41,421 nucleotides of DNA from Alphaproteobacteria bacterium 65-37 (lineage in GTDB: Bacteria; Pseudomonadota; Alphaproteobacteria; Reyranellales; Reyranellaceae): NCBI GenBank assembly GCA_001897995.1, contig MKRV01000052.1, positions 1-41,421 on the forward strand, given 5' to 3'. Positions 13,527 through 20,485 of the stretch are shown one piece after another (position 1 is the stretch's first letter; each line of letters opens with the position of its first letter). The notes beneath the pieces were generated by a model. That model ran no database searches. It had not been told where the DNA came from and saw nothing but the letters and a program-made list of their open reading frames with translations. The position numbers and the translations under genes are program-made.

Positions 13527-15424
13527 ACCTCAATCTCCACCGTGATGCTGGTGTCGCAGCCGAACACATCAACGACCTTGACGCAGGCCGTGTGCTTGCC
13601 GGGCTTGTCGTAGGAGAACTCGGCATCGCTCACCGTCTTGAGGCTGCGATCCTTCCGCGTGCGGTAGTCCTGCCAGTGATGGTTGAACGGCCTGTCCGGC
13701 GCCCAGTCAAAATCGATGGCCCAGAAGTCGATGAAGTCGAAGCCACTTTCGACAGCGCGCTCCTGCAACGCCTCCAACTCTTTCGATGGCACCTCCGTCA
13801 AGCTCGGCAGAAAGTTCTTGAGCTTGATTTCGACAGTCTTTGCCTTCGGACCTTTTCGAATGACAGGCTCCGCCTCAAGCAGCGCGACTTCGAAGAACGG
13901 CGGAACTTCCGTCCGGTTCTTTTCCATGATCTCGCGCGGGATACGGTGAAGCCTGATCTTCACATCAAGCTCGGTTTCTATGCCCGCAATTGCCTGCCTG
14001 AGGTCCATCTCGAAATCCCACGCGAGACAATGTACCTGCTTTCCTCCGGCTGCCTTGACAGCGCGCGCAACCTCCTTCGCTTCTTCTCGCGAAAATATGC
14101 TGTCGATTCCGTCGACATGCACAAAGGCCGTGGCTTTGCGAGCATGGATTAAGGGTGACGGGGCATTGGGCAGGCTCTCAGCACGAAAGAACCTCAGCAC
14201 CACCGCGCGGTGCTCGTCCTCTGCCCCCTTCAGCGCTTCCTTCTGCCACCACTGGCGTTCGTAGCGACCGAGATTGTACACGTCGAATGATCGATAGGGT
14301 TGCTCTGCGTCATGAAGTGCTCTCTGTCCCCCGATCAATCGCTTTCTTGATGTGTGAATTGCGAAACGGCCAAGGTCAGAGCCGATCCACCGCCGTCCTA
14401 GTTTTTCTGCAACAGCCAATGTAGTTCCCGAACCGCAAAAGAAGTCCGCCACTATGCTGTTTTCGTCAGAACAGGCTCGAATAATCCTTTCGATGAGGGC
14501 TTCTGGCTTTTGCGTCGCGTATCCTAGATTCTGAGTTTTATCCGCTGGCTGCAACATAGGAATGCGCCACACGTCATCGATGATTCTATCGGTCGCAAGG
14601 CGGTACATGACGTTGCCTGCTTCATCGCGAGCATTGACCATTCTCCCGCCAACCTTCTTCCGGACTAATTGCTTTTCTGGCTTCTCACGCTGCTCTTTCT
14701 GGACCGAAAATATTGGCGTGCCATCCTTGGATTTTGTGTAGAAAAGAATTTTGTCCGTGCTGCGCGTGAAGAACGGCTTCCTCAGATCAGGCATCTTATT
14801 GTAGTAGTACCAATTGATCTGATTTTTGAAGTTTTCCTTCCCAAAAATCTCGTCCATGAGGCATCGGATAAAGTTGTCCATGTGCCAGTCGCAATGGACG
14901 AAAATGCTTCCTCTTTCGCTGAGCATGTCTCGCATCATCGTAAGCTGCTCACTGAGGATGCTAAGATAAGAATCTGTGTGCCTTCCCCAAATGTCTCTGT
15001 AGGCTACCATTTCGAGGACGGATTGATCCTTTTCTATTGTTTCGTCTTCGTCCCCAATCGGAATCGTCATTGTGAAATCCGCGCCAACATCGAACGGCGG
15101 GTCGATGTAGATTAGATCGATGGCCCCTCGAAAATTTTCGAGGAGCGATGCCATGACCAGCCGGTTATCTCCCCAGATAAGACGATTGCGGAAGTCATCG
15201 CGATACGCGGTACCGATATCAAACAGATCACCAGTTGCTTCCGCCCGTGATCTTGGTTCATCGATTGTTTCAATGCGCTGAAGCGGAAGCGCCCTCCGAG
15301 CAATATTGACTTCACGGCGATTGCCGAACTCGTCGTATTTCCCTTCCCAAACTAGTTCTGCTCGCATTTGCGACAGAGGGTGTGGGTTGCTCGGCCCGTA
15401 AATCATCTTGGTTTTATCGTTCAT
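13523..15424 (-). CDS. mod: Type III-like DNA methyltransferase, Mod subunit
   Basis: A 633-aa beta-class amino-methyltransferase: motif IV DPPF (residues 108-111) precedes the SAM-binding motif FCGSGTT (329-335). It should methylate adenine N6, or less likely cytosine N4, in the target and provide site recognition for Res. The C-terminal ~50 residues (FSYDKPGKHTACVKVVDVFG) look like a PKD-type beta domain, preceded by the conserved PFNHHWQDYRTRKDRS stretch. Start ATG 15424 overlaps the regulator stop (15421-15424, ATGA). The frame is open further upstream to 15700, but that part is a shadow of the regulator gene. The middle (14.3-15.3 kb) is A+T-richer than its neighbours, a sign of transfer. 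Confidence 0.92.
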   Translation of the reverse strand: MNDKTKMIYGPSNPHPLSQMRAELVWEGKYDEFGNRREVNIARRALPLQRIETIDEPRSRAEATGDLFDIGTAYRDDFRNRLIWGDNRLVMASLLENFRGAIDLIYIDPPFDVGADFTMTIPIGDEDETIEKDQSVLEMVAYRDIWGRHTDSYLSILSEQLTMMRDMLSERGSIFVHCDWHMDNFIRCLMDEIFGKENFKNQINWYYYNKMPDLRKPFFTRSTDKILFYTKSKDGTPIFSVQKEQREKPEKQLVRKKVGGRMVNARDEAGNVMYRLATDRIIDDVWRIPMLQPADKTQNLGYATQKPEALIERIIRACSDENSIVADFFCGSGTTLAVAEKLGRRWIGSDLGRFAIHTSRKRLIGGQRALHDAEQPYRSFDVYNLGRYERQWWQKEALKGAEDEHRAVVLRFFRAESLPNAPSPLIHARKATAFVHVDGIDSIFSREEAKEVARAVKAAGGKQVHCLAWDFEMDLRQAIAGIETELDVKIRLHRIPREIMEKNRTEVPPFFEVALLEAEPVIRKGPKAKTVEIKLKNFLPSLTEVPSKELEALQERAVESGFDFIDFWAIDFDWAPDRPFNHHWQDYRTRKDRSLKTVSDAEFSYDKPGKHTACVKVVDVFGCDTSITVEIEV

Positions 15425-16326
15425 TGCTGAATGCTCACACTTTCGGTCTTGTACTGGGCGCGAGCCAACGACACGCGCACGGATTCGGGATCGGCCAGCA
15501 CGATGTGCTGATGTTGCGGGTCTTGCTCGTGCTCTTCGAAATCGAGTCCCAGCCGCTTGAGAAAATAGTAGAGCATGGCGAGCTTCACGCGGACATGAAG
15601 CATCCCTTTCTTCATGCCAAAATCTGCGGCGACAACCTTCTGTTGATCTTCCGTCAGTGCCGGATGCGGCTTCAGGACAACCTCGGTCGTTTCGATCCAA
15701 GTGCGATCATCAGTCGGCTTCGCCTCGGGTGGAGCGTCCTCCTTCACGTCGAGGATGCGAGGGAGAAGAAAATCCTTGAATTGCCAGTCGATGTGACAAA
15801 AGGCGCGGGTATGCCAGCGCATCCCGTCGAAACCGAAGGCATGGGGCGTGATCCAGCGCCATTGCGGCTTCGGTCGGCTCGCGGACAACGATTGATAGCG
15901 AATCTCCAGCGCGCGCCCTTCGCGGACGCATGACAGGACACGCTTCAGAATGGCCGGATCGATGTTTCGGCGGGGAAGCGGGACGGCGGCGAAATCCGGG
16001 ACTTCGGAAAGCCAGGTTTCGGCGGCGGTCAGCGCGCCACGGGCGATGGAATTGAGTTGCGTCAGATAGCGGGTCGCGTCCGGCTGTAGGAAACGCGGAT
16101 TGAACCGGTCGCTCGCGAAGTACCGCTTCAGGCTCCGGTCATAGCGCATGTTCTCCGGCGCGATCTCCTGATAGTGGCTCAAATCCTTGGAAGCCTGCGG
16201 GACGGACACGCCAAAGAAGCTGGTGATATCCGACCTGTTGATCCCGCCCTCCCAGAACAGCCGGAATTCGATGAATTCGAGCCGCTGTTCGATGCCCCAT
16301 CGCAGGCTTGGTGCCGGTTCGCCCAT
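15421..16326 (-). CDS. WYL-domain transcriptional regulator, CapW/BrxR type
   Basis: A 301-aa protein. Residues 1-95 are a winged helix-turn-helix (RLEFIEFRLFWEGGINRSD, then SVPQASKDLSHYQ). A WYL domain follows (about 130-205: ALEIRYQSLSA, PHAFGFDGMRWHTRAFCH), then a C-terminal WCX-like region. This layout matches CapW and BrxR, dimeric repressors that bind inverted repeats upstream of CBASS, BREX and other defence operons. It is the first gene of the operon, joined to mod by ATGA. Its ATG at 16326 follows an AGGAGAGGG site. The 14-bp inverted repeat at 16351-16399 is directly upstream and is the obvious autoregulatory operator. The ligand is unknown; WYL domains are proposed to sense nucleic acid or nucleotides. 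Confidence 0.9.
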   Translation of the reverse strand: MGEPAPSLRWGIEQRLEFIEFRLFWEGGINRSDITSFFGVSVPQASKDLSHYQEIAPENMRYDRSLKRYFASDRFNPRFLQPDATRYLTQLNSIARGALTAAETWLSEVPDFAAVPLPRRNIDPAILKRVLSCVREGRALEIRYQSLSASRPKPQWRWITPHAFGFDGMRWHTRAFCHIDWQFKDFLLPRILDVKEDAPPEAKPTDDRTWIETTEVVLKPHPALTEDQQKVVAADFGMKKGMLHVRVKLAMLYYFLKRLGLDFEEHEQDPQHQHIVLADPESVRVSLARAQYKTESVSIQQ

Positions 16327-16350
16327 TAAATTTGGCCCTCTCCTGGATAC

Positions 16351-16399
16351 GGATAGAAACTATATTGACAGCGTTTCACGGTCCGTATAGTTTCTATCC
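16351..16399. promoter_or_regulatory. Divergent promoter with perfect 14-bp inverted-repeat operator
   Basis: GGATAGAAACTATA (16351-16364) and its exact reverse complement (16386-16399) are separated by 21 bases. On the plus strand TTGACA (16365-16370) starts immediately after the left arm, and TATAGT or TAGTTT in the right arm could be the -10 (15- or 17-base spacer). On the minus strand TATAGT in the left arm is a possible -10 for the regulator operon. A dimer bound here would cover both promoters. The repeat is seen; binding and promoter activity are inferred. Confidence 0.75.
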
Positions 16400-16455
16400 T
16401 TAACGGCGAGTCTCGTCAACAGGGGCGTGGCGGCCAACGGGAAGGAACGAGGACC

Positions 16456-16701
16456 ATGATCGACATCGAATTCAAGCTGAATGGCCGGAAGGTCCGGCCC
16501 AATGACATCGCCAACGAATTGGAGCGGGCGATGCTGAAGCAAGTGCAGGACAACATTGCCGAGAAATTGCGGGGCATTCGCGATCCCGAGACGGGCGAGG
16601 CTCCGAAGGTGACCGTGAAGGGTCGCGGGCTGAATGATCTCTCGTTCGAGGTGTCTGGCTCCGAGGCTCTTGTCGCAGAAGTGAAGCGGCGGCTGAGTTG
16701 A
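16456..16701 (+). CDS. Small hypothetical protein, first gene of the divergent cassette
   Basis: An 81-aa protein (MIDIEFKLNGRKVRPNDIAN...) I cannot assign to a named family. It looks like a compact alpha/beta fold: a strand (IDIEFKLNG), a long helix (NELERAMLKQVQDNIAEKL), a strand (PKVTVKGR), then LSFEVSGSEALVAEVKRRL. An AAGGA site lies a few bases upstream of ATG 16456. It is the first gene reading right from the shared operator, so it should be controlled by the WYL regulator. The rest of the cassette follows in the same direction with short gaps. Possible roles include a restriction modulator or an independent defence or toxin component; none is shown. Confidence 0.72.
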   Translation: MIDIEFKLNGRKVRPNDIANELERAMLKQVQDNIAEKLRGIRDPETGEAPKVTVKGRGLNDLSFEVSGSEALVAEVKRRLS

Positions 16702-16744
16702 GCCGCATCGTCAACCCCAAGAAGTCCGGAAGGAGGTGATTCTG

Positions 16745-16882
16745 ATGGCGAAGTCGAACAAGGAGGTTACCAGCGCCAAGGCTGCTTCGGCGGCTGCGAA
16801 GGTGCTCAGCAACCCCAACTCGACCAAGGCGGCCAAGACTGCGGCGGCCTCGGCTCTCACGCAGCGTCCGAATAAGAAGTAG
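16745..16882 (+). CDS. Very small Ala/Lys/Ser-rich conserved protein
   Basis: A 45-aa protein beginning MAKSNKEVTSAKAASAAAKV and ending TQRPNKK. An excellent ribosome site, AAGGAGGTGA (16729-16738), sits just ahead of ATG 16745, so translation is very likely despite the small size. The composition (Ala, Lys, Ser, Thr, with a Leu-Ser-Asn-Pro turn) suggests two short amphipathic helices. I recall similar small proteins beside the 'SinR family' gene that also follows here; no function is known to me. It is the second gene of the divergent cassette. Confidence 0.72.
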   Translation: MAKSNKEVTSAKAASAAAKVLSNPNSTKAAKTAAASALTQRPNKK

Positions 16883-16968
16883 GACGCGGCGACGTTCAAT
16901 ATGGGGCGGGCCGGGAGCTTTCCCGGTCTCGCCGCTCAAGGTCAACAATGGGCTCAAGGAGACCAGCC

Positions 16969-17247
16969 GTGATTTATGCGATCAACTACGACCTGAAGCG
17001 TCCGGGTCAGAATTACGAGGCGCTGTACGAGGCCATCAAGAGCTGCGGTGTGTGGTGGCATCATTTGGGTTCGACTTGGCTGGTCGATACGTCGCTGAAC
17101 GCTCAAGGCGTCTGGGGCCGGCTCGCGCCACACGTCGATAAGAACGACTTCTTCCTCGTGATCGGCGTCACGCGCGAATATCAGGGCTGGTTGCCGCAGG
17201 AGGCGTGGGACTGGATCAATAGCCGCAGCGCCAAGATGGCGGCGTAG
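16969..17247 (+). CDS. Small 'SinR-family' protein, possible Cas2-like ferredoxin fold
   Basis: A 92-aa protein. GTG 16969 is preferred because AAGGAG (16956-16961) lies seven bases ahead; ATG 16948 has no such site. The sequence shows a first strand (IYAINYDLKRPGQNYEALYE), then AIKSCGVWWHHLGSTWLVDT, a helix, DKNDFFLVIGVT and a C-terminal helix. The order beta-alpha-beta-beta-alpha-beta and the Y-A-I-x-Y-D-L opening recall Cas2 and VapD-type small nucleases, in which an N-terminal aspartate can be catalytic. Databases often call such proteins 'SinR family', a name that does not imply the Bacillus repressor. The fold is inferred; nuclease activity is unproven. Confidence 0.8.
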   Translation: MIYAINYDLKRPGQNYEALYEAIKSCGVWWHHLGSTWLVDTSLNAQGVWGRLAPHVDKNDFFLVIGVTREYQGWLPQEAWDWINSRSAKMAA

Positions 17248-17257
17248 GGAGGCAGCG

Positions 17258-17515
17258 ATGCGTGTTCAAGGGGCCGTTATCCGAGAGCAAGGCCAGACGT
17301 TCGCCATCGTGGTGGTGAAGCCTCATGTCATCCAAAACCACTCTGAAGCTGCGGAAGCAATCCGCGGCTTCACGCCAGTCTTCGGCGTGCCGGTGATTCT
17401 CATGGCTCAGGACGGGCGGGGAAGGCCGACCTTTTACGGGCGACCGGACATTGCGCGATTCATGTCTTCCGTACCGCTAAACGCAATTCCGTGGCGTGAA
17501 TACACGATCAACTAA
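17258..17515 (+). CDS. Small hypothetical protein, last gene of the divergent cassette
   Basis: An 85-aa protein (MRVQGAVIREQGQTFAIVVV...) with an alternating strand/helix pattern and a C-terminal VPLNAIPWREYTIN. A GGGAGG site overlaps the end of the previous gene, and ATG 17258 follows the previous stop by ten bases, so the two are co-transcribed. I recall this protein type travelling with the 'SinR-family' gene in mobile elements, but no function is known to me. The integrase gene converges on it, with only 63 bases between the two stop codons. Confidence 0.78.
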   Translation: MRVQGAVIREQGQTFAIVVVKPHVIQNHSEAAEAIRGFTPVFGVPVILMAQDGRGRPTFYGRPDIARFMSSVPLNAIPWREYTIN

Positions 17516-17578
17516 ACTGTGACTCTCAGGATAACGACGGCGGCGTGGGCGACGGCCAGCCGTGGACCGTTCGTAAAT

Positions 17579-18766
17579 CTAACGGCTTGCCTTTAGCGCA
17601 TTCAGCAAATCTCCCCACTCCTGCATCAGCGTCACCCGCTGCTCCCAATAGGTGGCGCGGTTGTAGGTTCGCCGGATGGTGTTCTTGTCCTGATGTGCCA
17701 GAACCGCCTCAATTACATCTGGATCGTAATCGCGGGCGTTGAGGATGGTACTCGCGGTCACCCGAAAGCCGTGCGCGGTCACTTCGTCCTTGCTATACCC
17801 CATACGCCGTAGCGCGGCATTCATGGCGTTCTCGGAAAGGGGGCGCCGGGTCGAACGGATCGAAGGAAAGACAAGTCCGCTGTGCTCGGAGAGCGGCCAG
17901 ACCTCTTCCAAAGTCAGAAGCGCCTGTTTGGATAGGGGCACGTCGTGCGGAGCGCGCATCTTCATGCGCTCAGCTGGGATATGCCAGACAGCCTTCTTCC
18001 GGTCGAACTCGTCGCGGGTCGCTCCTCGTACCTCGCCGGGACGGACACAGGTAAGGGCGAGGAACTGGAGGGCAGCTTTCAGGGTCGGCCAACCATCGTA
18101 CTCATCGATCGCTACGAGGAGCTGGCCGAATTTTTTTTCGTCGGTGATCGCGGCACGGCCGTTGGCTTTCGGTGGCTGGAGCGCGCCCTGGAGAGCCAGG
18201 GTGGGGTCAATCTCGGCTCGGAGAGTAACAATCGCCAATCGGAAGACGCTGCCGATCACGCCGCGCAAGCGTCGCGCTGTCTCTCTTCGGCCGCTCTTTT
18301 CGATCTTCTGGAGGATTTGGAGAATTTCTGCCGGGGTGATCTCTTTGATCGAACGCTTGGCGAGTGGGCTGGCTAGGTCTTCGAGGAGCCATTTGGTTTT
18401 GGTGACGGTGGACGCCGCCGCCTTCCGTTCCTCCATCCGTCTCACATATTCCTCGGCGATCAGGCCGAAGGTAGTGCGTGCTTCCGTCAGAGCCGCGATC
18501 TTCTCCTCCTTGCGTTTTGCGGAGGGGTTGATGCCGGCGATCAGCAATCTCTTGGCGTCATCGCGCTTCTCCCTCGCGTCGAGAAGCGACACCAACGGGT
18601 ACTTGCCGAAGGAGAGGATGTTTTCCTTCTCAAGGTAGCGATAGCGTAATTGCCAGAGCTTGGAACCGCTCTTTTGGACGAGGAGATAGAGTCCATCACC
18701 GTCGGCGAGACGATACGGCTTGTCTTTAGGCTTGGCGTTCTTGCAAGCAAGGTCGGAGAGGGACAT
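17579..18766 (-). CDS. int: P4-type tyrosine integrase
   Basis: A 395-aa site-specific recombinase. The N-terminal DUF4102-like domain (LYLLVQKSGSKLWQLRYRY, SFGKYPLVSLLDAREKRDDA) is typical of P4/CP4-57 integrases. The catalytic set is visible: Arg in CVRPGEVR (about 240), HGFR (about 330), the His in LAHQDKN, and the nucleophile Tyr in RRTYNRA (about 367). It would integrate and excise the element at the tRNA-Phe 3' end. ATG 18766 (MSLSDLACK) follows a GGGAGG site; the frame is open upstream to 18814 across the GGGTAA repeats. Those repeats cover its own start region, so the protein may repress itself. Confidence 0.96.
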   Translation of the reverse strand: MSLSDLACKNAKPKDKPYRLADGDGLYLLVQKSGSKLWQLRYRYLEKENILSFGKYPLVSLLDAREKRDDAKRLLIAGINPSAKRKEEKIAALTEARTTFGLIAEEYVRRMEERKAAASTVTKTKWLLEDLASPLAKRSIKEITPAEILQILQKIEKSGRRETARRLRGVIGSVFRLAIVTLRAEIDPTLALQGALQPPKANGRAAITDEKKFGQLLVAIDEYDGWPTLKAALQFLALTCVRPGEVRGATRDEFDRKKAVWHIPAERMKMRAPHDVPLSKQALLTLEEVWPLSEHSGLVFPSIRSTRRPLSENAMNAALRRMGYSKDEVTAHGFRVTASTILNARDYDPDVIEAVLAHQDKNTIRRTYNRATYWEQRVTLMQEWGDLLNALKASR

Positions 18767-18813
18767 GGGTAACGGGCCTCCCGGGTAATGGGTAATACCC
18801 GGATCGTTACCCA
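18767..18813. repeat. Right sub-terminal GGGTAA repeats, probable arm sites and integrase operator
   Basis: Five GGGTAA-type motifs occur in 47 bases: GGGTAAC 18767-18773, GGGTAAT 18783-18789, GGGTAAT 18790-18796, the inverted ATACCC 18795-18800 and GTTACCC 18806-18812. Positions 18781-18813 align without gaps to 5378-5410 near the other end. The set lies directly upstream of the integrase ATG. A role as arm-type recombinase or AlpA binding site, and in integrase control, is inferred. Between here and the att site (18814-18926) I see a TATAAA-type -10 element for integrase near 18882-18888 and a 10-bp tandem repeat (18898-18917, GACGCCATGA/GACGCTATGA). Confidence 0.65.
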
Positions 18814-18926
18814 CAAATTGATGCGTTGCAATGGCACGCGGAGGGTGGCCATGAGCAGCAAGAAGCAGCTAATTCATTGATTTATAACAATCGTCGGGAC
18901 GCCATGAGACGCTATGAGAAGGGGTG

Positions 18927-18950
18927 ATGGTGCCCAGGGGCGGAATCGAA
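18927..18950. repeat. Attachment site at the tRNA-Phe 3' end (att direct repeat, right)
   Basis: These 24 nt form the 3' end of the tRNA-Phe gene (CCA, acceptor strand and T arm), and 23 of them are repeated at 5314-5336. This is the classic target for P4-type integrases, and the integrase gene starts about 160 bases inside the element. Confidence 0.88.
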
Positions 18951-19003
18951 CCACCGACACTGCGATTTTCAGTCGCATGCTCTACCAACTGAGCTACCTG
19001 GGC
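18928..19003 (-). tRNA. tRNA-Phe (anticodon GAA)
   Basis: 76 nt on the minus strand. The acceptor stem GCCCAGG pairs with CCTGGGC, the D arm holds AGCTCAGTTGGTAGAGC, the anticodon loop CTGAAAA contains GAA, the T arm is GGTGGTTCGATTCCGCC, and the CCA end is encoded. The molecule is complete and presumably functional. It follows yacG in the conserved housekeeping order and hosts the mobile element at its 3' end. Confidence 0.97.
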
Positions 19004-19074
19004 GCGCCGTACGAGTTGGCGGCGGGCTTATAGGACGCGTCGGCGCCGCTGTCCAGACGGTCGGCCGGGATGCT

Positions 19075-19308
19075 CTATCCCCGCGATCCGCCGCCGGGCT
19101 CATCCTCGCCCGGCCCTTCTTCCGTTTCCACGCGATATCCCTCCTTCAGCCAGCGCCCAAGATCGATATCGGCGCAGCGCTTGGAGCAGAAGGGCCGGTG
19201 CTTCTCGTCTGCAGGCTTCGAGCAGATCGGGCATTTGGCGGCGATCCGCACCGCCCGCAACGGCGGCCCAGGGCGATCAGGAGGGCGATCATTCGAACGA
19301 TCAGCCAT
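19075..19308 (-). CDS. yacG: DNA gyrase inhibitor / zinc-finger protein YacG
   Basis: A 77-aa protein. The zinc-binding pattern is CPICSKP, then FCSKRCADIDLGRWL, with four cysteines. The family binds GyrB and blocks DNA binding by gyrase in E. coli; the tail is acidic and disordered (VETEEGPGEDEPGGG). Its ATG overlaps the end of the RNase G/E gene (19301-19308), so it is the last gene of the infA-maf-RNase-yacG operon. Confidence 0.92.
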   Translation of the reverse strand: MADRSNDRPPDRPGPPLRAVRIAAKCPICSKPADEKHRPFCSKRCADIDLGRWLKEGYRVETEEGPGEDEPGGGSRG

Positions 19309-20485
19309 CGCTCTTCTCCAGCGCTTCGAGCTGGGCGGCCAAGGTCGGGCCGCGCCGCGCGCGGGTCAGCTCGAAATGGCCGAGCCGCGTGAAGCCGTAG
19401 ATCTGGGTCGGCACTGGGTCGCCCGCCAGCGCCTCGGCCAGGCAGGCCTGCACCTTGTCGCGATCGTAGGAGCTGCGCATGTTGACGAAATCAATCACCA
19501 CGGCACCCGCGATGTTGCGCAGGCGCAGCTGCTGGGCGATCGCCGGCGCCGCTTCGAGATTGATCTCGATCGGCCGGCGCGGCGCACGACCCTGGCGGCC
19601 GCCGGCCGAAGCGCTGTCGACGTCGACGGCGCACAGCGTCTCGCCGGGCTCGAACAGCAGCTCGACGCCGCTTTCCAGCACGATGCGGCCGGCCAGCGCC
19701 GTGCCGATCTGGCCCGCGACGTCGTCGATGTCGAAGGCCGGCATGGCACCGTTGTGCCAGCGCACGCGGATCTTCTCGCCGCGACGATCCATCTCGTCCT
19801 GCAGCTTCCGCGCCATGATCCGGTCGTCGAGGATCACCTCCTCCAGGGTCGAGCCGAAGTCGCGCAGCAGCCGCGCGACGGGATCCTGCTCGCCCGGCAT
19901 GCGCGCCGAGAGATCGGCCGGCGGCTCGATATCCAACGCGAGGCGGCGGATCCTCTCCCAGCGCTCGGTGAGCTGCGTCGCGTCGGCCTGCAACAGCTCG
20001 GCCGAAGCGCCGGCCGCGGCAGTGCGCAGCACGATGCCGCCGTCCAGCAGGCCCTCGACGTGCCCGCGCAGCCGATCGCGCTCCGACTCGCCTTCGATGC
20101 GGCGCGAGAAGTTCACCCCGGAGCCGACCGGGTGATAGACGAGATAACGGCCGGTCACGGCGATGTTCATGGCGAGCCGCGGCCCCTTGTCGCCGTCGCC
20201 GTCGTGGCGCACCTGCACCAGCACCGGCGCGCCGGGCAGCGGCCAGCCGTCGATGCCGGCACGGTCCTCCGCCCGCAGGAAACCGGCGCGGCCGATGCCG
20301 ATGTCGACAAAGGCCGCATCGAGATCGGGCATCACCCGTTCGAGCCTGCCGAGGAAGATCCCTTCGACGCGCGAGGGCTTGTCGCGGCGCACGATCTGCA
20401 ATTCGACAAGACGGCTTTCGGCGACCAGCGCCATCAGATAGGCCTGGGGCAGGACGTGGCAAATCAGGCGATCGACGGTCGTCAC
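19301..20485 (-). CDS. rng: Ribonuclease E/G family endoribonuclease (short form)
   Basis: A 394-aa protein starting at GTG 20485, which overlaps the maf stop (GTGA, 20482-20485). An S1-like RNA-binding segment comes first (RVEGIFLGRLERVMPDLDAA, residues 30-95). The catalytic metal-binding region then appears as CAVDVDSASAGG and VVIDFVNMRSSYDR. The CPxCxG zinc-link of full RNase E/G is not seen, and the protein ends soon after the core, so this is the short alphaproteobacterial form. It processes rRNA or mRNA 5' ends in the cytoplasm. A longer open frame to 20620 is a maf shadow. Confidence 0.9.
   Translation of the reverse strand: MTTVDRLICHVLPQAYLMALVAESRLVELQIVRRDKPSRVEGIFLGRLERVMPDLDAAFVDIGIGRAGFLRAEDRAGIDGWPLPGAPVLVQVRHDGDGDKGPRLAMNIAVTGRYLVYHPVGSGVNFSRRIEGESERDRLRGHVEGLLDGGIVLRTAAAGASAELLQADATQLTERWERIRRLALDIEPPADLSARMPGEQDPVARLLRDFGSTLEEVILDDRIMARKLQDEMDRRGEKIRVRWHNGAMPAFDIDDVAGQIGTALAGRIVLESGVELLFEPGETLCAVDVDSASAGGRQGRAPRRPIEINLEAAPAIAQQLRLRNIAGAVVIDFVNMRSSYDRDKVQACLAEALAGDPVPTQIYGFTRLGHFELTRARRGPTLAAQLEALEKSDG

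Larger units (their letters stand above)
5314..18950. mobile_element. Integrative mobilizable element inserted in tRNA-Phe
   Basis: A 13.6-kb element bounded by a 23/24-nt direct repeat. The right copy is the 3' end of the tRNA-Phe gene, and the left copy lacks one C. The P4-type integrase lies next to the tRNA, as usual for tRNA-targeting elements. Inside are an AlpA regulator, a TraA-type relaxase with an oriT, TraC- and TraD-like proteins, a type III-like restriction-modification operon with a WYL regulator, and a small-gene cassette. There are no type IV secretion, coupling-protein or replication genes, so transfer would need a helper conjugative plasmid or ICE. The tRNA remains intact because the inserted end restores its 3' sequence. 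Confidence 0.9.

Noticed and set aside
15425..15700. N-terminal extension of Mod
   Set aside because: The extra 92 codons are a shadow of the WYL regulator gene; ATG 15424 gives the family N-terminus and the ATGA overlap.
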